Source: Coriaria nepalensis
Lineage: Eukaryota > Streptophyta > Magnoliopsida > Cucurbitales > Coriariaceae
DNA length: 64,000 bases
Assembly: GCA_027186245.1 (NCBI GenBank)
Contig: CP114485.1
Span: 4,650,001 to 4,714,000, forward strand
Direction of reading: 5' to 3'
Below the pieces are notes generated by a model that searched no databases, had not been told where the DNA came from, and was given only the letters and a program-made list of their open reading frames with translations. Made by a program: the position numbers and the translations under genes. Below are positions 25,134 to 35,767 of the stretch, piece by piece (within the stretch, counting starts at the first letter, position 1; each line of letters begins with the position of its first letter).

Positions 25134-26469
25134 GTCATTTTCCGTGTATGATCTGGGCTAAGGTTATGGCTCTAAATTATAGGTTTAGAGACTTTCTAAT
25201 ACCTATTCTTCTGCTAAATTGATATAAACACAAACAATATCCTTTGCTAAATTGATGGTCTGGTTCGTTGCTTGGTTAAATCTTACTCCGACTATTTTCA
25301 CTTGGCAATTCTGTAAATCTTTGGTGGGAATTACAACTGCATTCTCATGCATATACATTTAGGAGTAATTTTTTTTTCCTATTGATGAATACTTTTTTTA
25401 TTTCCGAGTATGTCCCTAATATTTTAGTACATTTACCATATTTACCCTTAAGAAATGTGAAATTATCTATAACTTATCATGATTAAAACAAACTCTGCAC
25501 CTCAAGTATCCTGGACTTGATATTGCAGCTTCATTTTCATATTCGACGATTGCAGCTACCTCTCCGTTGCAAATGCCTACAATTGCAGCTACCTCTCCAT
25601 TTTCTCGATCTCCATCACTGGTAAGGATTGTATGCTCCTCTTGTTTGTGCCATTTACCGATCTCCATCACATCCATCACGTTTCTACTTTTCATGTCCGA
25701 TTCCTTCTTCTCCATCTCGAATTTCAGTCCAATTAATCTTTCATTGTCTTGCTTAGTTGTTGAAGAGTATCCATTATCCCAAGTACTTAAATACTGGTAA
25801 GTGTTCGATGAAATACCTGAAAGAAGGCAATATTATGTAACTTGCTGAAACTTTAGGGCTTGGTCATTCTGAATTGAATATGTGAAATTCACCTCATTAT
25901 TGGACAGTATCTTCTCTTTTTTGCTTCAAAACATTAGAAAGTGAAGTGAGGTTGATGAAGATTTACTGATTTCACCTCTCCTTTTTTGTATACTTATTTA
26001 CTGATTTACTGATTCATACATTTGTAGTCCCATATTCTGAATCCCACATTTGGGGGTGTCCAAATGAATGACGTATTGCCAATGCTAGCCATAATACGAA
26101 ATGCTAGCTTTGTTAGTTTATATAGTATTTCATGAATTATTATTTTAAGATCATAATTTAGATACTGAATTGGTATGTTAACATTTTGTATGTCGTTTTA
26201 ACAATCTGTAGTTCATTTTAACAGTTTGTTAATACATTTAGTTTCATAATATTCTTTCTACCTACCAAACTTAACCAAAAGATATCTAATTGGTTACAAA
26301 AGTACATCGGCCATCCAAATAGTTTGCTATATATTACCACTTCAACCAAAAGGTGGATCTACAAAAAAACGTATTACACCCAATCAAAAGATTCTAGCAG
26401 TCTATGAGTTGATATTGCCATAACAGTTCACAGATGACTACCTCCTAACATTTCTTTCACAAATTAGAT
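25134..26469. other. UBA1 3' region and spacer
   Basis: Probable UBA1 3' UTR, then AT-rich DNA. At 25525-25605 a phrase (attgcagctacctctcc) is repeated 34 bases apart. At about 26051-26075 the string ggggtgtccaaatgaatgac resembles a PIF/Harbinger terminal repeat and may mark the edge of the element to the right. No gene is seen. Confidence 0.45.
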
Positions 26470-26479
26470 CTTGACATCA

Positions 26480-27298
26480 TCTTTCTTGAAAGATATATAA
26501 ACATTCATTAGCCTATCATCAGTCGTATTGCATTCTCAATTTTACCCATGATAGATTCAAACCTCACACTTGCTTCAACCAAAGAACTCATATCTATTCC
26601 ATTACGAAATACCTTCTTTTTCTTGACCGGTTTGCTTGTTTCGCCATCCATGTCATTACGGCTAGCACTTTTTTTAGTTCTTAGGGAAGTAAGATTATGT
26701 TTTCGTCCACAAAATCATCGATTAAGAGACTTTTGTCAGCTACAGCCATTGCATACATGTCTTCACCACTTTTATCATCAGCCATATCATCCTCATAAAT
26801 CTCAGACAGTTGATCATATTATGGTAACGATTGATTCCTGAATTATTTTGCTCCCATGTGACATTGAAGAATAAAAAAATAGTCCAATATCAATGCTAGT
26901 GAAACATGAATCATCATCTTAAACATCGAAAAAACAAACTGAATCATGAATCATTATCTTACATAGAGACATTTGTAATTCAGAAATTCAAATCATAATA
27001 TTATCTTGGAAACTCACCTTCACACAGAGATATGCATCCCATACATCATCCCATCTGCAGTGACACACTTCTTCTCCTTACACCAATCATTATCTTCACT
27101 AAGCTTCCCTTTGAACCCATATTTGGAGGTGTACCTCCCAAATCTCTTAGCCTCTAGCAAAGCTTCAATAAGCTTCTCATCTTGACGTTCAATCCATACT
27201 CTCTTATTCTTTCCTGGTTCCCTCGATTGACTACATTTTTCGGAATCAGTCTTCCTTGCAGAGTCACTACTTATTGTGGTTTCTATTGACTGATCCAT
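26480..27298 (-). pseudogene. PIF/Harbinger Myb/SANT-like ORF2 remnant
   Basis: An ATG at 27298 opens a 92-residue frame whose core (VWIERQDEKLIEALLEAKRFG) is the Myb/SANT-like domain of PIF ORF2. The conserved downstream portion resumes after about 190 bases of decayed sequence at about 26830-26480 (YDQLSEIYEDDMADDKSGEDM, then a frame change into KPVKKKKVFRNG and FESIMGKIENAI). In active elements this protein helps bring the nuclease to the transposon ends. Confidence 0.7.
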
Positions 27299-27677
27299 CG
27301 CCTACATATAAAGAGCAACAAAATTTTTATTAAAAAAATAGAAACTGAAACATAATATGTATGAATAAAACAGATACTTGCTTCAATCAGAAATACTACA
27401 CTTTATCTAGCAGAAAGTTATGAATTAAATTGATTCTTCATGAATCAAACAGAAACATAACCCTTATTAAAAAAAAAGAAAAAAAGAAATAGAAACAGAA
27501 ACTTGTAAATCAAACATGAATTTAACAAATCAACAGAATCTTTAGGCATTAGCAAACAGTGTCTTACATAACGAACAATCATTAAGTATCATTAGATATA
27601 ATGAACTGTCATCATCAAACACCAAACAGTCAGTTACAGACTAATCTTTACTATCTAACAATTAAATAACTTACAAT

Positions 27678-28360
27678 CTAATTACACATTACGATCCATT
27701 CGGCAAACATCTCCTCTGCCATTGTATCTCGCATTTCACTCCAAATATCGAATGGCTTAACTAATATAATTACATCTTCATTTATGGCCCGCTCATCCTT
27801 ATTATTAATGGATTCTGGTAGCTCTCCCTCTAATGGATCTACTGTCATCTCTTGACAAATGTAGTTATGCATAAGGTAACAAACCATTATAATGCGATTT
27901 TGAACTTTAGGAGGAAAAATGGGCGATCTTTTAAAACTCCCTATCTCATTTTCAGGAAGCCGAAGCAACACTCAATCACATTTCGAGCAGACAAATGACG
28001 ACGATTGTATAATTCTTTCGAGGTAGCAGGTAAGCGACCATTATCTCATTCGTTTAAGTGATACTGTTATCCCATATATAGTGCTAAACATCTTTCTCCA
28101 TTTGCATAACCAACATCACACAAGTAGTAAAAACCTCTAAGAATTGGTAACCCATTTAGTAAGCCCTATTGCATTTCTTAAAACTCTATAATCAATTGCT
28201 GAACTCTCCGAACCAATAAAGATGTATATGAACCTGCATGTTTTGGGAACCGACTCTTAGGATATTAGTAGATATTTCACCACCCTAGCGACTCATATAA
28301 CTTGGTATGTCCTTAGGAAGTACCCGAATGGAAAGTTAGTTCCCATCTAATGCACTAAAG
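27678..28360 (-). pseudogene. PIF/Harbinger DDE nuclease remnant
   Basis: The final part (27971-27678) reads KRSPIFPPKVQNRIIMVCYLMHNYIC, the usual C-terminal region of HARBI1-like nucleases. Upstream, pieces such as ALDGN, STNILRVGSQNMQ and VLRNAIGLTKW appear in shifting frames with several stops. The catalytic domain is destroyed. Confidence 0.75.
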
Positions 28361-29566
28361 ACAATTCTGCATAAATGTAACTAGAGCTATGAATACACTA
28401 TTATTAATACTATATTATAATTTAATATGAAAGTTAAGACCTTAAACCATTTTTATCTATTATCTTGTAAGTTTGATTCAACTGATTCTAATTTTTTTAA
28501 TAAATTCAAATAGATAATTATAATTGCACGTAAAACGATATTCTACCAATAAATTTTTTTTTCTTATTATATGAATATATAGTCATTTATACTATTAGTT
28601 ATTACTTTTCCTATTTTTGTACAATACAAATATTTACATTAAATTAAAACCTTATGAATGTATGTATGTTATTAGGATTAAGGCACGTGGGTTGGGTTAA
28701 TTAGTTATTACTTTTACTGGCAAAGCCCATGTGACACTTTTCAGAATCCACCAAACTTTTTTTCTACAACCAGTTTTTTTTCTCAGGATCAGACACGCCC
28801 CCCCTCCCTGCCTTCTTTCTCACTTTATACTGGGCCTTCTGGGCCACTCCTCCTCCCAACAACAGGCCCACACATGATTTCATGATTGTTCATGATACAC
28901 ACTTTTTTTTATTTTTTTTTCATTTATTTTCTTAATTATTCTACTTAATTAATTACTACCTTTTGGTCCCAAATTAGAGTTCCCGCTTATCATAACCCTT
29001 TGATTCCTATTATGATGTTGAATCATCATTAGAGATTTATACGATTATGGAAAGTTGACTTGGTCAAACAACATTCTTGTTTAGAAATATGGTAGAAATA
29101 TCAAACTAAAATCAAATTTGCAAAATATGTACTTTTTTTTTTTGGCCAAAGATAAAACGGATAATTTAATAATTATTTTTGTAAATATATTTACTGACTT
29201 ATTAATTAAATAATTAATATAAATAATATATTTGATCTAAATTAAATTTTTGTTAAAGTCTCTAACCTTCCTTGTAATCATAATAATATTTTTCCCTAAT
29301 TTACTAAATTAGGTTAAAATAATTAACTAAATTAGAGAAAGAAAAAAAACACCATCTTCATCAAACTACCTTAACAAACCCGCCTTAAATTACTTTCACC
29401 CTTTTCTGTCTCTCTTTGAGCTAAAAGTGAAAAGCCCGAGTCCTCCAAAAAAAAGAAAAGCCCGCTTTTGCAGCTCCTCTTCAAACCCTTTTTTTCTCTA
29501 CGCATTTCCAATTCCTCTTTGATTCTCCATACGAATTGGATTTCATTCTCCGATCGATAACACTCG
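28361..29566. other. Intergenic: AT-rich spacer and promoter of the glutaredoxin-like gene
   Basis: No gene is seen. The last 250 bases have the CT-rich composition of a plant leader. Confidence 0.55.
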
Positions 29567-30418
29567 ATGTTTGGCTCTCTGAGCAAATTAACGGTTCGGA
29601 TTAACGATACGCCGTCGCAATCTTCACCATTTTCGTGCTCTTCTTTCAAGGATATCCAGGACCTCTGCGCCGACGAAGCCCCTCACCAATCTACCGAATC
29701 CACCGCCTCCAAGAAACCTGCATCCATCTTCCACCGCGTACGAGTCGTCAACTCGCTCCTCCGTGCCTGGTCAACTCGTCCCTCTCTCCCCCAACCCGAA
29801 CCGGACTCCGATGCCGTATCGTCAGACACACCGACCAAATCCTCCTCCACCGCACAATCAGAGCCTCCGTCGGTTTCCTCCGTATCCTCAGACGCGCCGA
29901 GCAAATCTTCCACCACACAACCAGAGCCGCCGTCGATTTCCATCCCCGGCGCCGAGAATCGAATCACGTTCTATTTCACCAGCCTCCGTGTGGTGAGACC
30001 CACATTCGAAGCCTGTAAGGCGGTTCAATCTATACTCCAAGGGTTTCGCGTCACGGTCGACGAACGAGATCTGTCCATGGACTCAAGATTCTTGCCCGAG
30101 CTACAGAAAATCCTCGGTCAAAAATCGTTGACATTGCCGAGAGTTTTCATAGGAGGAAGGTACGTCGGCGGCTCAGAGGAAATCAAGCAACTCCACGAAG
30201 CAGGCGAGCTCAAGAAATTCGTCCAAGGCTTGCCCGCGGCGGAACCTGGCGTCTGCAACACGTGTGGGAGCTATAGATTTATTATGTGCAACACGTGTAA
30301 CGGTAGCCACAAGGTCTATACGGAGAAGAGTGGATTCAAGGCTTGTATGGCGTGCAATGATAACGGTCTGATTTTATGCCCTTCTTGTTTCTGTACACCG
30401 CTTGATCTTTCTCATTAG
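29567..30418 (+). CDS. Glutaredoxin-domain protein with C-terminal Cys-rich domain
   Basis: Intronless, 283 residues. A low-complexity Ser/Pro/Thr-rich N-terminus (about 1-130) is followed by a glutaredoxin fold (about 131-222) with ITFYFTSLRVVRPTFEAC, the cis-Pro segment TLPRVFIGGRYVGG and the helix EIKQLHEAGELKKF. The standard CxxC or CxxS redox site is absent, with SLRV in its place. Four CxxC pairs follow: 230-233, 241-244, 260-263 and 271-274, likely binding zinc. This is the plant family that includes THRUMIN1, an actin-bundling protein of chloroplast movement, and several uncharacterised members. The neighbours suggest Arabidopsis At5g58530 (from memory). A redox role is doubtful given the missing site. 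Confidence 0.92.
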   Translation: MFGSLSKLTVRINDTPSQSSPFSCSSFKDIQDLCADEAPHQSTESTASKKPASIFHRVRVVNSLLRAWSTRPSLPQPEPDSDAVSSDTPTKSSSTAQSEPPSVSSVSSDAPSKSSTTQPEPPSISIPGAENRITFYFTSLRVVRPTFEACKAVQSILQGFRVTVDERDLSMDSRFLPELQKILGQKSLTLPRVFIGGRYVGGSEEIKQLHEAGELKKFVQGLPAAEPGVCNTCGSYRFIMCNTCNGSHKVYTEKSGFKACMACNDNGLILCPSCFCTPLDLSH

Positions 30419-32774
30419 AAACTGATCCCACTAAAAATTATAAAATTTTAATTATAATTTTTTTTTCTTTTCTTTTTCTCTTTGAAGAAATTGGTTTGCG
30501 TTTTTGGTACCTAAAACGTTGGGAAAGCAAAAAAAAGAAGGTTTCGAAGTGTGTTAGTTTCATAATTTAAGGAATTTGTGTAAATTATATAAACTGTTGA
30601 GTTGGTGTAGGATTTATGTCGTACGTTATTTTCAGAAGCAATGACATGAATTAAAATGTTCTTAACCAGAAGCGAACTCAGAACCCAGAACTCCTTCTTT
30701 GGGGTTGAAGCTGACACGTTAAGTTATCAATAGTGGAAGTTATCAATAGTGGAACTTACTCTTTTATAGATGAAATGAGAATTCTAGAATTGAATGAAGA
30801 ACCTAGCCTCTGGTTCAAGTGACTACGAAGAGAGGTTGTGGCCGGTAGTCCGGCCCGATCGACATGTCAAGAGATCTCGACCGAGTTCTCGGTTTTCATC
30901 AGGAACCCATTGAAGCCATTTTGAAATGCACTAGAGTGGACATTAACATTTCGTTTAATTTGTTTGGAAACGCAGGAGACACCGAAAACTATCATATGCA
31001 CGTAGGTAACAAGGATCGTACTCATTTTAATCATCTTTGAGTATATAGCAGGAAAAATTATTAAGGTGTAGACTGAGTGAACACAATCGTATACTGACTT
31101 TATATGATAGTAATATGATGTGGAGTTGATATCTATAATTGTGATTAAATGGTCTGCCGTAATCCGAATCTATCCAAGAACTTCTCATATAACAACCACT
31201 GTTATCTTTCTGTTTCTTAATGCATGGAATTATCTCATTAGTAAAAGAAAAAATAAAATCTAAAATTGCTGCTGGGAAATTAGACACATGACTGAACAGG
31301 CTGGCAATAAATATGATACTGTTGTGGTGATGACATGCATTATTAAAGACAATGGAAGGCAGCCAAGACTGGAGGAGTCTCGATCAATTAGTTGATACGT
31401 CTACTCCAACTCCCCATCTGTTTACATTTTAGATCCTCGTTATATTCAAATTCAATTATTACTAGTGGCCAAAAGTGGTGACTACTACTACTTGTAGACT
31501 GTAGTAGCAGCTTTTTGCGTTTATCCCCAGATTACGCACCAATGGCTTCTACTAAACACAGTTAGAGACATCATGTGCTGTCTTTTTTAGAAGAATCAGT
31601 TGTAATTTGTTAGTGGGAACTGCATTTGGAATATAGTTGGAATGAAATGAAGTGTGTATACATGAAATGAAATGAAGTTTGAAGTTGGGACTAGATAATT
31701 TATTTAGCTAGGTAAGCTTTTGAAACTGAAGTTTGAGTAAAGTTTAGAACCTAGATAATATTTTGTGAATTCAATACAAATATATTTTAGTTTATTTGTA
31801 TGGAACATTAGAAAGGGATCAAGAAAGTTGGGTCTCGCACATGGTTTCCCAGGTTACTTCTGTTACATCAGAAGAACATATTTGTCAAGGTAATTATGTC
31901 TGATGTTTTAGTTTAAGAATTTTTGTTCAATACCTCCAACTTTGAGGCCACCATTGCATCTGGTATTTGAACAGAGTGATAAAACAAGTATAACCCCTTA
32001 GATCGTTCCTGTTAAGAATCCTGCGCTTTTGGGAATGCCAAAATTATTCTCATAGGTTGACTCTTTAATTTACTTCCCATTTGACGTTGACTCTTCATGG
32101 TTAGTTAGCCCTTGGCAATTGAATTTTGTGGGTTCAAGAAACAGCTCGATTTCATGATTCAAATTTGCCTTGAAGAAAAAGCTGTTGTTTCTTCACCAGC
32201 AAGTAATCTTCTCAAATTCAAATTCTAAAGTCATTTTGATGCTTCCGGCAAGTTCCTTATGTCATACCTGAAGTGTGTGAGAAATTTGTGGAGCCATTTG
32301 ATCATTAGATCTCATTTCGGTCCTTGGAAACCTAAAGCAGATTGTTTGGTCACTTCTCCAGATTTTATGGTTTCTTTGTACTTGTTGTGATGTTAAGTGA
32401 TTAGCTTGATGTTCAGTGTTTGCTTTGTTAGCTCTAGCTAGTCTTTTATGTTTTTTAGAATTCTTTAATGCTCATTATGTTCCCTCGTTCAGATCTCAAC
32501 CTTCCATGTAATAATAGTTAAGCTTTTCCAAGTGATTGAAGTTCTAAAGTTTTTCTGCATTTTTCCTTCTAAGAACAGAACACTTCCTCTGGCTCTGTTT
32601 TTTTGCCTCTTTGTTCGTAGTCCTCTAAAATGAACAATTTCATCTTCAGAGAATGAATGACGCAAATCAACCAGGATTCCGTGAAATCGCGTGCGTCTCA
32701 TCCCCTTGTTGATTAGTCAGAAGACGAAACTATTGCGCAAAAGAAGAAGCAGCCAGGCATCCAGCAACTGAAGC
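30419..32774. other. Intergenic, no gene seen
   Basis: About 2.4 kb of AT-rich sequence up to the LTR element. A perfect 16 bp tandem duplication (aagttatcaatagtgg) lies at 30721-30752. Phrases at 30840-30910 (ctcgaccgagttctcgg) recall the degenerate repeats near 11 kb. No protein domain is recognised. Confidence 0.55.
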
Positions 32775-32778
32775 GTAT
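32775..32778 (+). repeat. Target-site duplication, left (GTAT)
   Basis: GTAT immediately precedes the left LTR and is repeated at 36212-36215 immediately after the right LTR. The fifth base does not match. Confidence 0.75.
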
Positions 32779-33222
32779 TGTCACGTGCGTAAAGTTTCGC
32801 CCCGAACTTAGACGCTCCGTGCGGCACTTGACACTCCTTCGAGTAACCAAGTCAGCCTAACCGAACCTTGCCAAGAGGTTTGTTTGAAGACTTTAGAAGA
32901 ACACTTGAGCTAGAGAATAAAGAACTCTTTGTATTGCTAGAAGGCTAGTATTTTTTTGGATGATTTACAAATGAGGAGGACTCCTCCTTATATAGACCCC
33001 CACTTTGAAATGGATGGTCAAGATCAATTTGATCTAATGGCTACAATCTATCTTCTAGAGACTTCCATACTATTCTACAAGGGACTAGAAGAATGTACAA
33101 GATTCTAGAGAATTCTACAAAAGTGTAGGAAACCCTAGAGAATGCTAGAGAAGTCTAGAAGTTTCTAGACTCTTCCATGAAGCCTCCTCCATCTTTTCTA
33201 CCAAGAAAGGCAGCCCGTGACA
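32779..33222 (-). repeat. 3' LTR (in element orientation)
   Basis: 444 bp, TG...CA ends inside the 6 bp inverted repeat TGTCAC/GTGACA. It carries the same TATA and heat-shock-element-like motifs as its partner. Confidence 0.95.
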
Positions 33223-33235
33223 CGCTCCCCCACCT
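33223..33235 (-). other. Polypurine tract
   Basis: On the minus strand the sequence aggtgggggagcg abuts the 3' LTR, the place where plus-strand DNA synthesis is primed. The stop codon of the open frame overlaps its first bases. Confidence 0.85.
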
Positions 33236-35678
33236 ATTCGGGCGACGCCCTCGTCGTCCGTTCAAGCTCGAATCGCTCAATGCGGTCTTTGAACTGCCAC
33301 AACAAGTCTTCGTGCTCCCAACTAGCCTCATTCTCCGGGACGCCCTTCCATTGAACGAGGTATTCCTTGTAGCTCGGCACGCCTCGCTTCCTCATGATTC
33401 TATCCGCGAGGATTTCCTCAACTTCTTTGTCATAAGAAGTAACCACCGCTGTTGGTGCCCGCTTGGACACCCCTCGACTAGGTTCATCATTGTCTTCATG
33501 ATAAGGCTTCAAGAGACTCACATGAAATACCGGATGAATCCGCAACTTCGAAGGTAACTCAAGCTTATAGGAGACCTTGCCAACTCGTTGAATGATCTTG
33601 AACGGCCCCTCATACCGCCGGATCAAACCTTTATGCACCGCCCTCAACGACTTGAATTGGTGAGGCAAGAGCTTCACCATGACACGATCTCCTTCCTGGA
33701 ATTCAACTGCCCTTCGTTTAAGATCGGCCCACTTCTTGATCTTCTTTGATGCCTTCCTCCAGTGAGCACGAGCCATGTCTGTCTCTTTTAATTCCATGCG
33801 ATAAGGCGCCATGATTGGTGGCTTTACTCCTTGCACCATCTCTTGCTTGTGATCCACCTCCCTCCTAGGTGGAAGCTTCTTTGGGAGTTCCGGTGGCATA
33901 ACATCTAGGAATTCCTTAAGTACCCCTTGTACTTCTTTCGGAATCTCTCTTTCCTTAGATGGCTCGCCCTCGTCCACCTTTAAAGCGGCAAGGTAGGTCT
34001 CTTCCTCCCGCTTCGATCTCTTGCATAGCTGCATCGCAGACAAAACTTTGGTCCCTAGCCGTGTCTCTCTCGAGACCGGGACCGTGCAAGGAGAACCCGC
34101 ATCCATAATCATAATCGAATTTGCATAAGGCATAAGACAAGCCTTTACCTGATCTTGCCAATCTAGCCCAAGCACCACGTCGTAGTCATCCATCGGAATG
34201 GCTGTGAACTTTACGACTCCTGACCATTGTCCCACCTTGGTCTTAGCATCGGCTATCCCCGTGATTGGCAATGCCTTCGAGTTGACTGCCTTGATGAAGC
34301 CAGTCGACTGGGCTAACTTGAGACCGGGCTTTTCCGCAACGTCGGCCTTGATGAAATTTTCCGTTGCTCCTGAATCCACTAGGGCTTTGAGTTGCCTCCC
34401 CACAACGTCTATCCCGACATACATGGATCCCTTCTTTGGCAACTTAGGTCCTTCAACGACCTTGGCCTTGAGTGCACCAAGGAGTCGAATTGACCCCATC
34501 CTTGCCTCTTCTTCTAACTCCCCGCCTCTTTCAAGTGCGGCGAGCTTCGCCTTCTTCGGGCAATCCCGAACCATGTGCGGTCCCTCGCACAAGAAGCACT
34601 TCAACATCTTGGCCTTGGATGTCTCCCCCACACCCTTGCCAAAACCCTTCCCTCCAAAGGGCTTACCCGCTCCCTCATTGCGGTTGTTGAAGCTACTCTT
34701 GGTGGCTCCCCCACCATTGCCTTTGTCATCCCAGTGACTACTCTTGGGTTTATCCTCCCGCCTATACTCGGTCAAGCTTTCCGCCTCCTCAATTGCGGCT
34801 TTGAGAGTTTGAATGTTTCTCCTCTTCAACTCTTGCTTGGCCCAAGGCTGTAACCCTTCTATGAAGGCAAATTTGGCTTCCTTTTCCGGGAAGTCCGGGA
34901 TCTCCAACAATATTTCTGAAAACTCGTTCACATAATCAGAAATACTAGATTTATGAGTGAGGTGACGAAGTTTACCTCGTGCTTCATCTTCGAGATTCCT
35001 TGGGCAAAATTGTGCTCTGAATGCCTCTTTGAACTCGTCCCACCTTGTCATCTCGAAGAGTCCTCGCTCAATGTCACCGCTCAATCTCCTCCACCATAGT
35101 GCCGCGGTGTCGGTAAGATAGAGAGGTACCGTGTCTATCTTCTCTTCATCATCCGTGATCCTCATTTTCCTGAAGTAGAGTTCCAAGCTCCATAGAAAGT
35201 TCTCTACTTCCTTTCCCTTCCTAGCTCCTGCATAGGTCTTGGGTCGAGGCACGTCCACCTTTGGTGCGAGAGGAGCATCGATTATATCCCTAGACACCCT
35301 GTATTTACAGAGTGACACATCCGTCTCGATGATCTGCATCCTCTCATGCACTTCTGCTAGAGAAGCATCCATGTTGGCTTGGAGAGCCCTCATCTCCTCT
35401 TGAATTGTGGCGACAATCCTATCCAATGATGCTTGGAATCCCTCTTGAAGTCCACCTCCTTGGTTAGCCATCGCCAAATCCGCTACTTGTTCCACCGTCT
35501 TCTCCATCACATTGCCTTGCCTCACCACTGTATTCTCCAACTTGAGAACACGGTTCTCTAATGATGCAAGCATGTCTCGAGATGGCTCTCGTTGCTTCTG
35601 CCTTCCTCCACCCTTAACATTATCTCGCCTTGTCTCTCCTTCAATTGGATCGACAACGTTGGAACCACCGCTAGCCAT
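33234..35678 (-). CDS. Gag-protease-chromodomain polyprotein of the LTR element (pol core missing)
   Basis: Uninterrupted frame of 814 residues from the ATG at 35678. The frame is open further upstream into the LTR, without a better start. The order is a coiled-coil-like N-terminus (about 35-115), Gag (about 155-310), a CCHC zinc knuckle (CFLCEGPHMVRDC, about 361), retropepsin with the DSGAT active site (about 435), and the short linker that normally leads into reverse transcriptase (PPELPKKLPPRREVDH, about 595). At about residue 629 (near 33790) the frame passes directly into the integrase C-terminal region (ARAHWRKASKKIKKWADLKRR, then the GPF module), followed by a chromodomain (about 753-796: YLVQWKGVPENEASWE). 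The deletion kept the frame. The chromodomain usually targets integration to modified chromatin. Confidence 0.95.
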   Translation of the reverse strand: MASGGSNVVDPIEGETRRDNVKGGGRQKQREPSRDMLASLENRVLKLENTVVRQGNVMEKTVEQVADLAMANQGGGLQEGFQASLDRIVATIQEEMRALQANMDASLAEVHERMQIIETDVSLCKYRVSRDIIDAPLAPKVDVPRPKTYAGARKGKEVENFLWSLELYFRKMRITDDEEKIDTVPLYLTDTAALWWRRLSGDIERGLFEMTRWDEFKEAFRAQFCPRNLEDEARGKLRHLTHKSSISDYVNEFSEILLEIPDFPEKEAKFAFIEGLQPWAKQELKRRNIQTLKAAIEEAESLTEYRREDKPKSSHWDDKGNGGGATKSSFNNRNEGAGKPFGGKGFGKGVGETSKAKMLKCFLCEGPHMVRDCPKKAKLAALERGGELEEEARMGSIRLLGALKAKVVEGPKLPKKGSMYVGIDVVGRQLKALVDSGATENFIKADVAEKPGLKLAQSTGFIKAVNSKALPITGIADAKTKVGQWSGVVKFTAIPMDDYDVVLGLDWQDQVKACLMPYANSIMIMDAGSPCTVPVSRETRLGTKVLSAMQLCKRSKREEETYLAALKVDEGEPSKEREIPKEVQGVLKEFLDVMPPELPKKLPPRREVDHKQEMVQGVKPPIMAPYRMELKETDMARAHWRKASKKIKKWADLKRRAVEFQEGDRVMVKLLPHQFKSLRAVHKGLIRRYEGPFKIIQRVGKVSYKLELPSKLRIHPVFHVSLLKPYHEDNDEPSRGVSKRAPTAVVTSYDKEVEEILADRIMRKRGVPSYKEYLVQWKGVPENEASWEHEDLLWQFKDRIERFELERTTRASPE

Positions 35679-35753
35679 TTCTTCCACAAGATCTTCACCT
35701 ACACAAAGCTTTGGCAAGAATTGAACCACTTCGCACCCTCCCGTACGACCTTG

Positions 35754-35766
35754 GCTCTGATACCAA
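35754..35766 (-). other. Primer binding site (tRNA-iMet type)
   Basis: On the minus strand, ttggtatcagagc lies one base after the 5' LTR. It matches the initiator-methionine primer site used by most plant Ty3/gypsy elements. Confidence 0.9.
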
Positions 35767-35767
35767 C

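Larger units (their letters stand above)
26470..28360 (-). mobile_element. Decayed PIF/Harbinger DNA transposon
   Basis: The two proteins of a plant PIF/Harbinger element can be traced on the minus strand, both broken. The nuclease is upstream (27678-28360) and the Myb/SANT-like protein downstream (26480-27298). Stops and frame changes are scattered through both, so the copy is inactive. A matching pair of terminal repeats was not found, so the ends given are only those of the coding traces. Confidence 0.75.
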
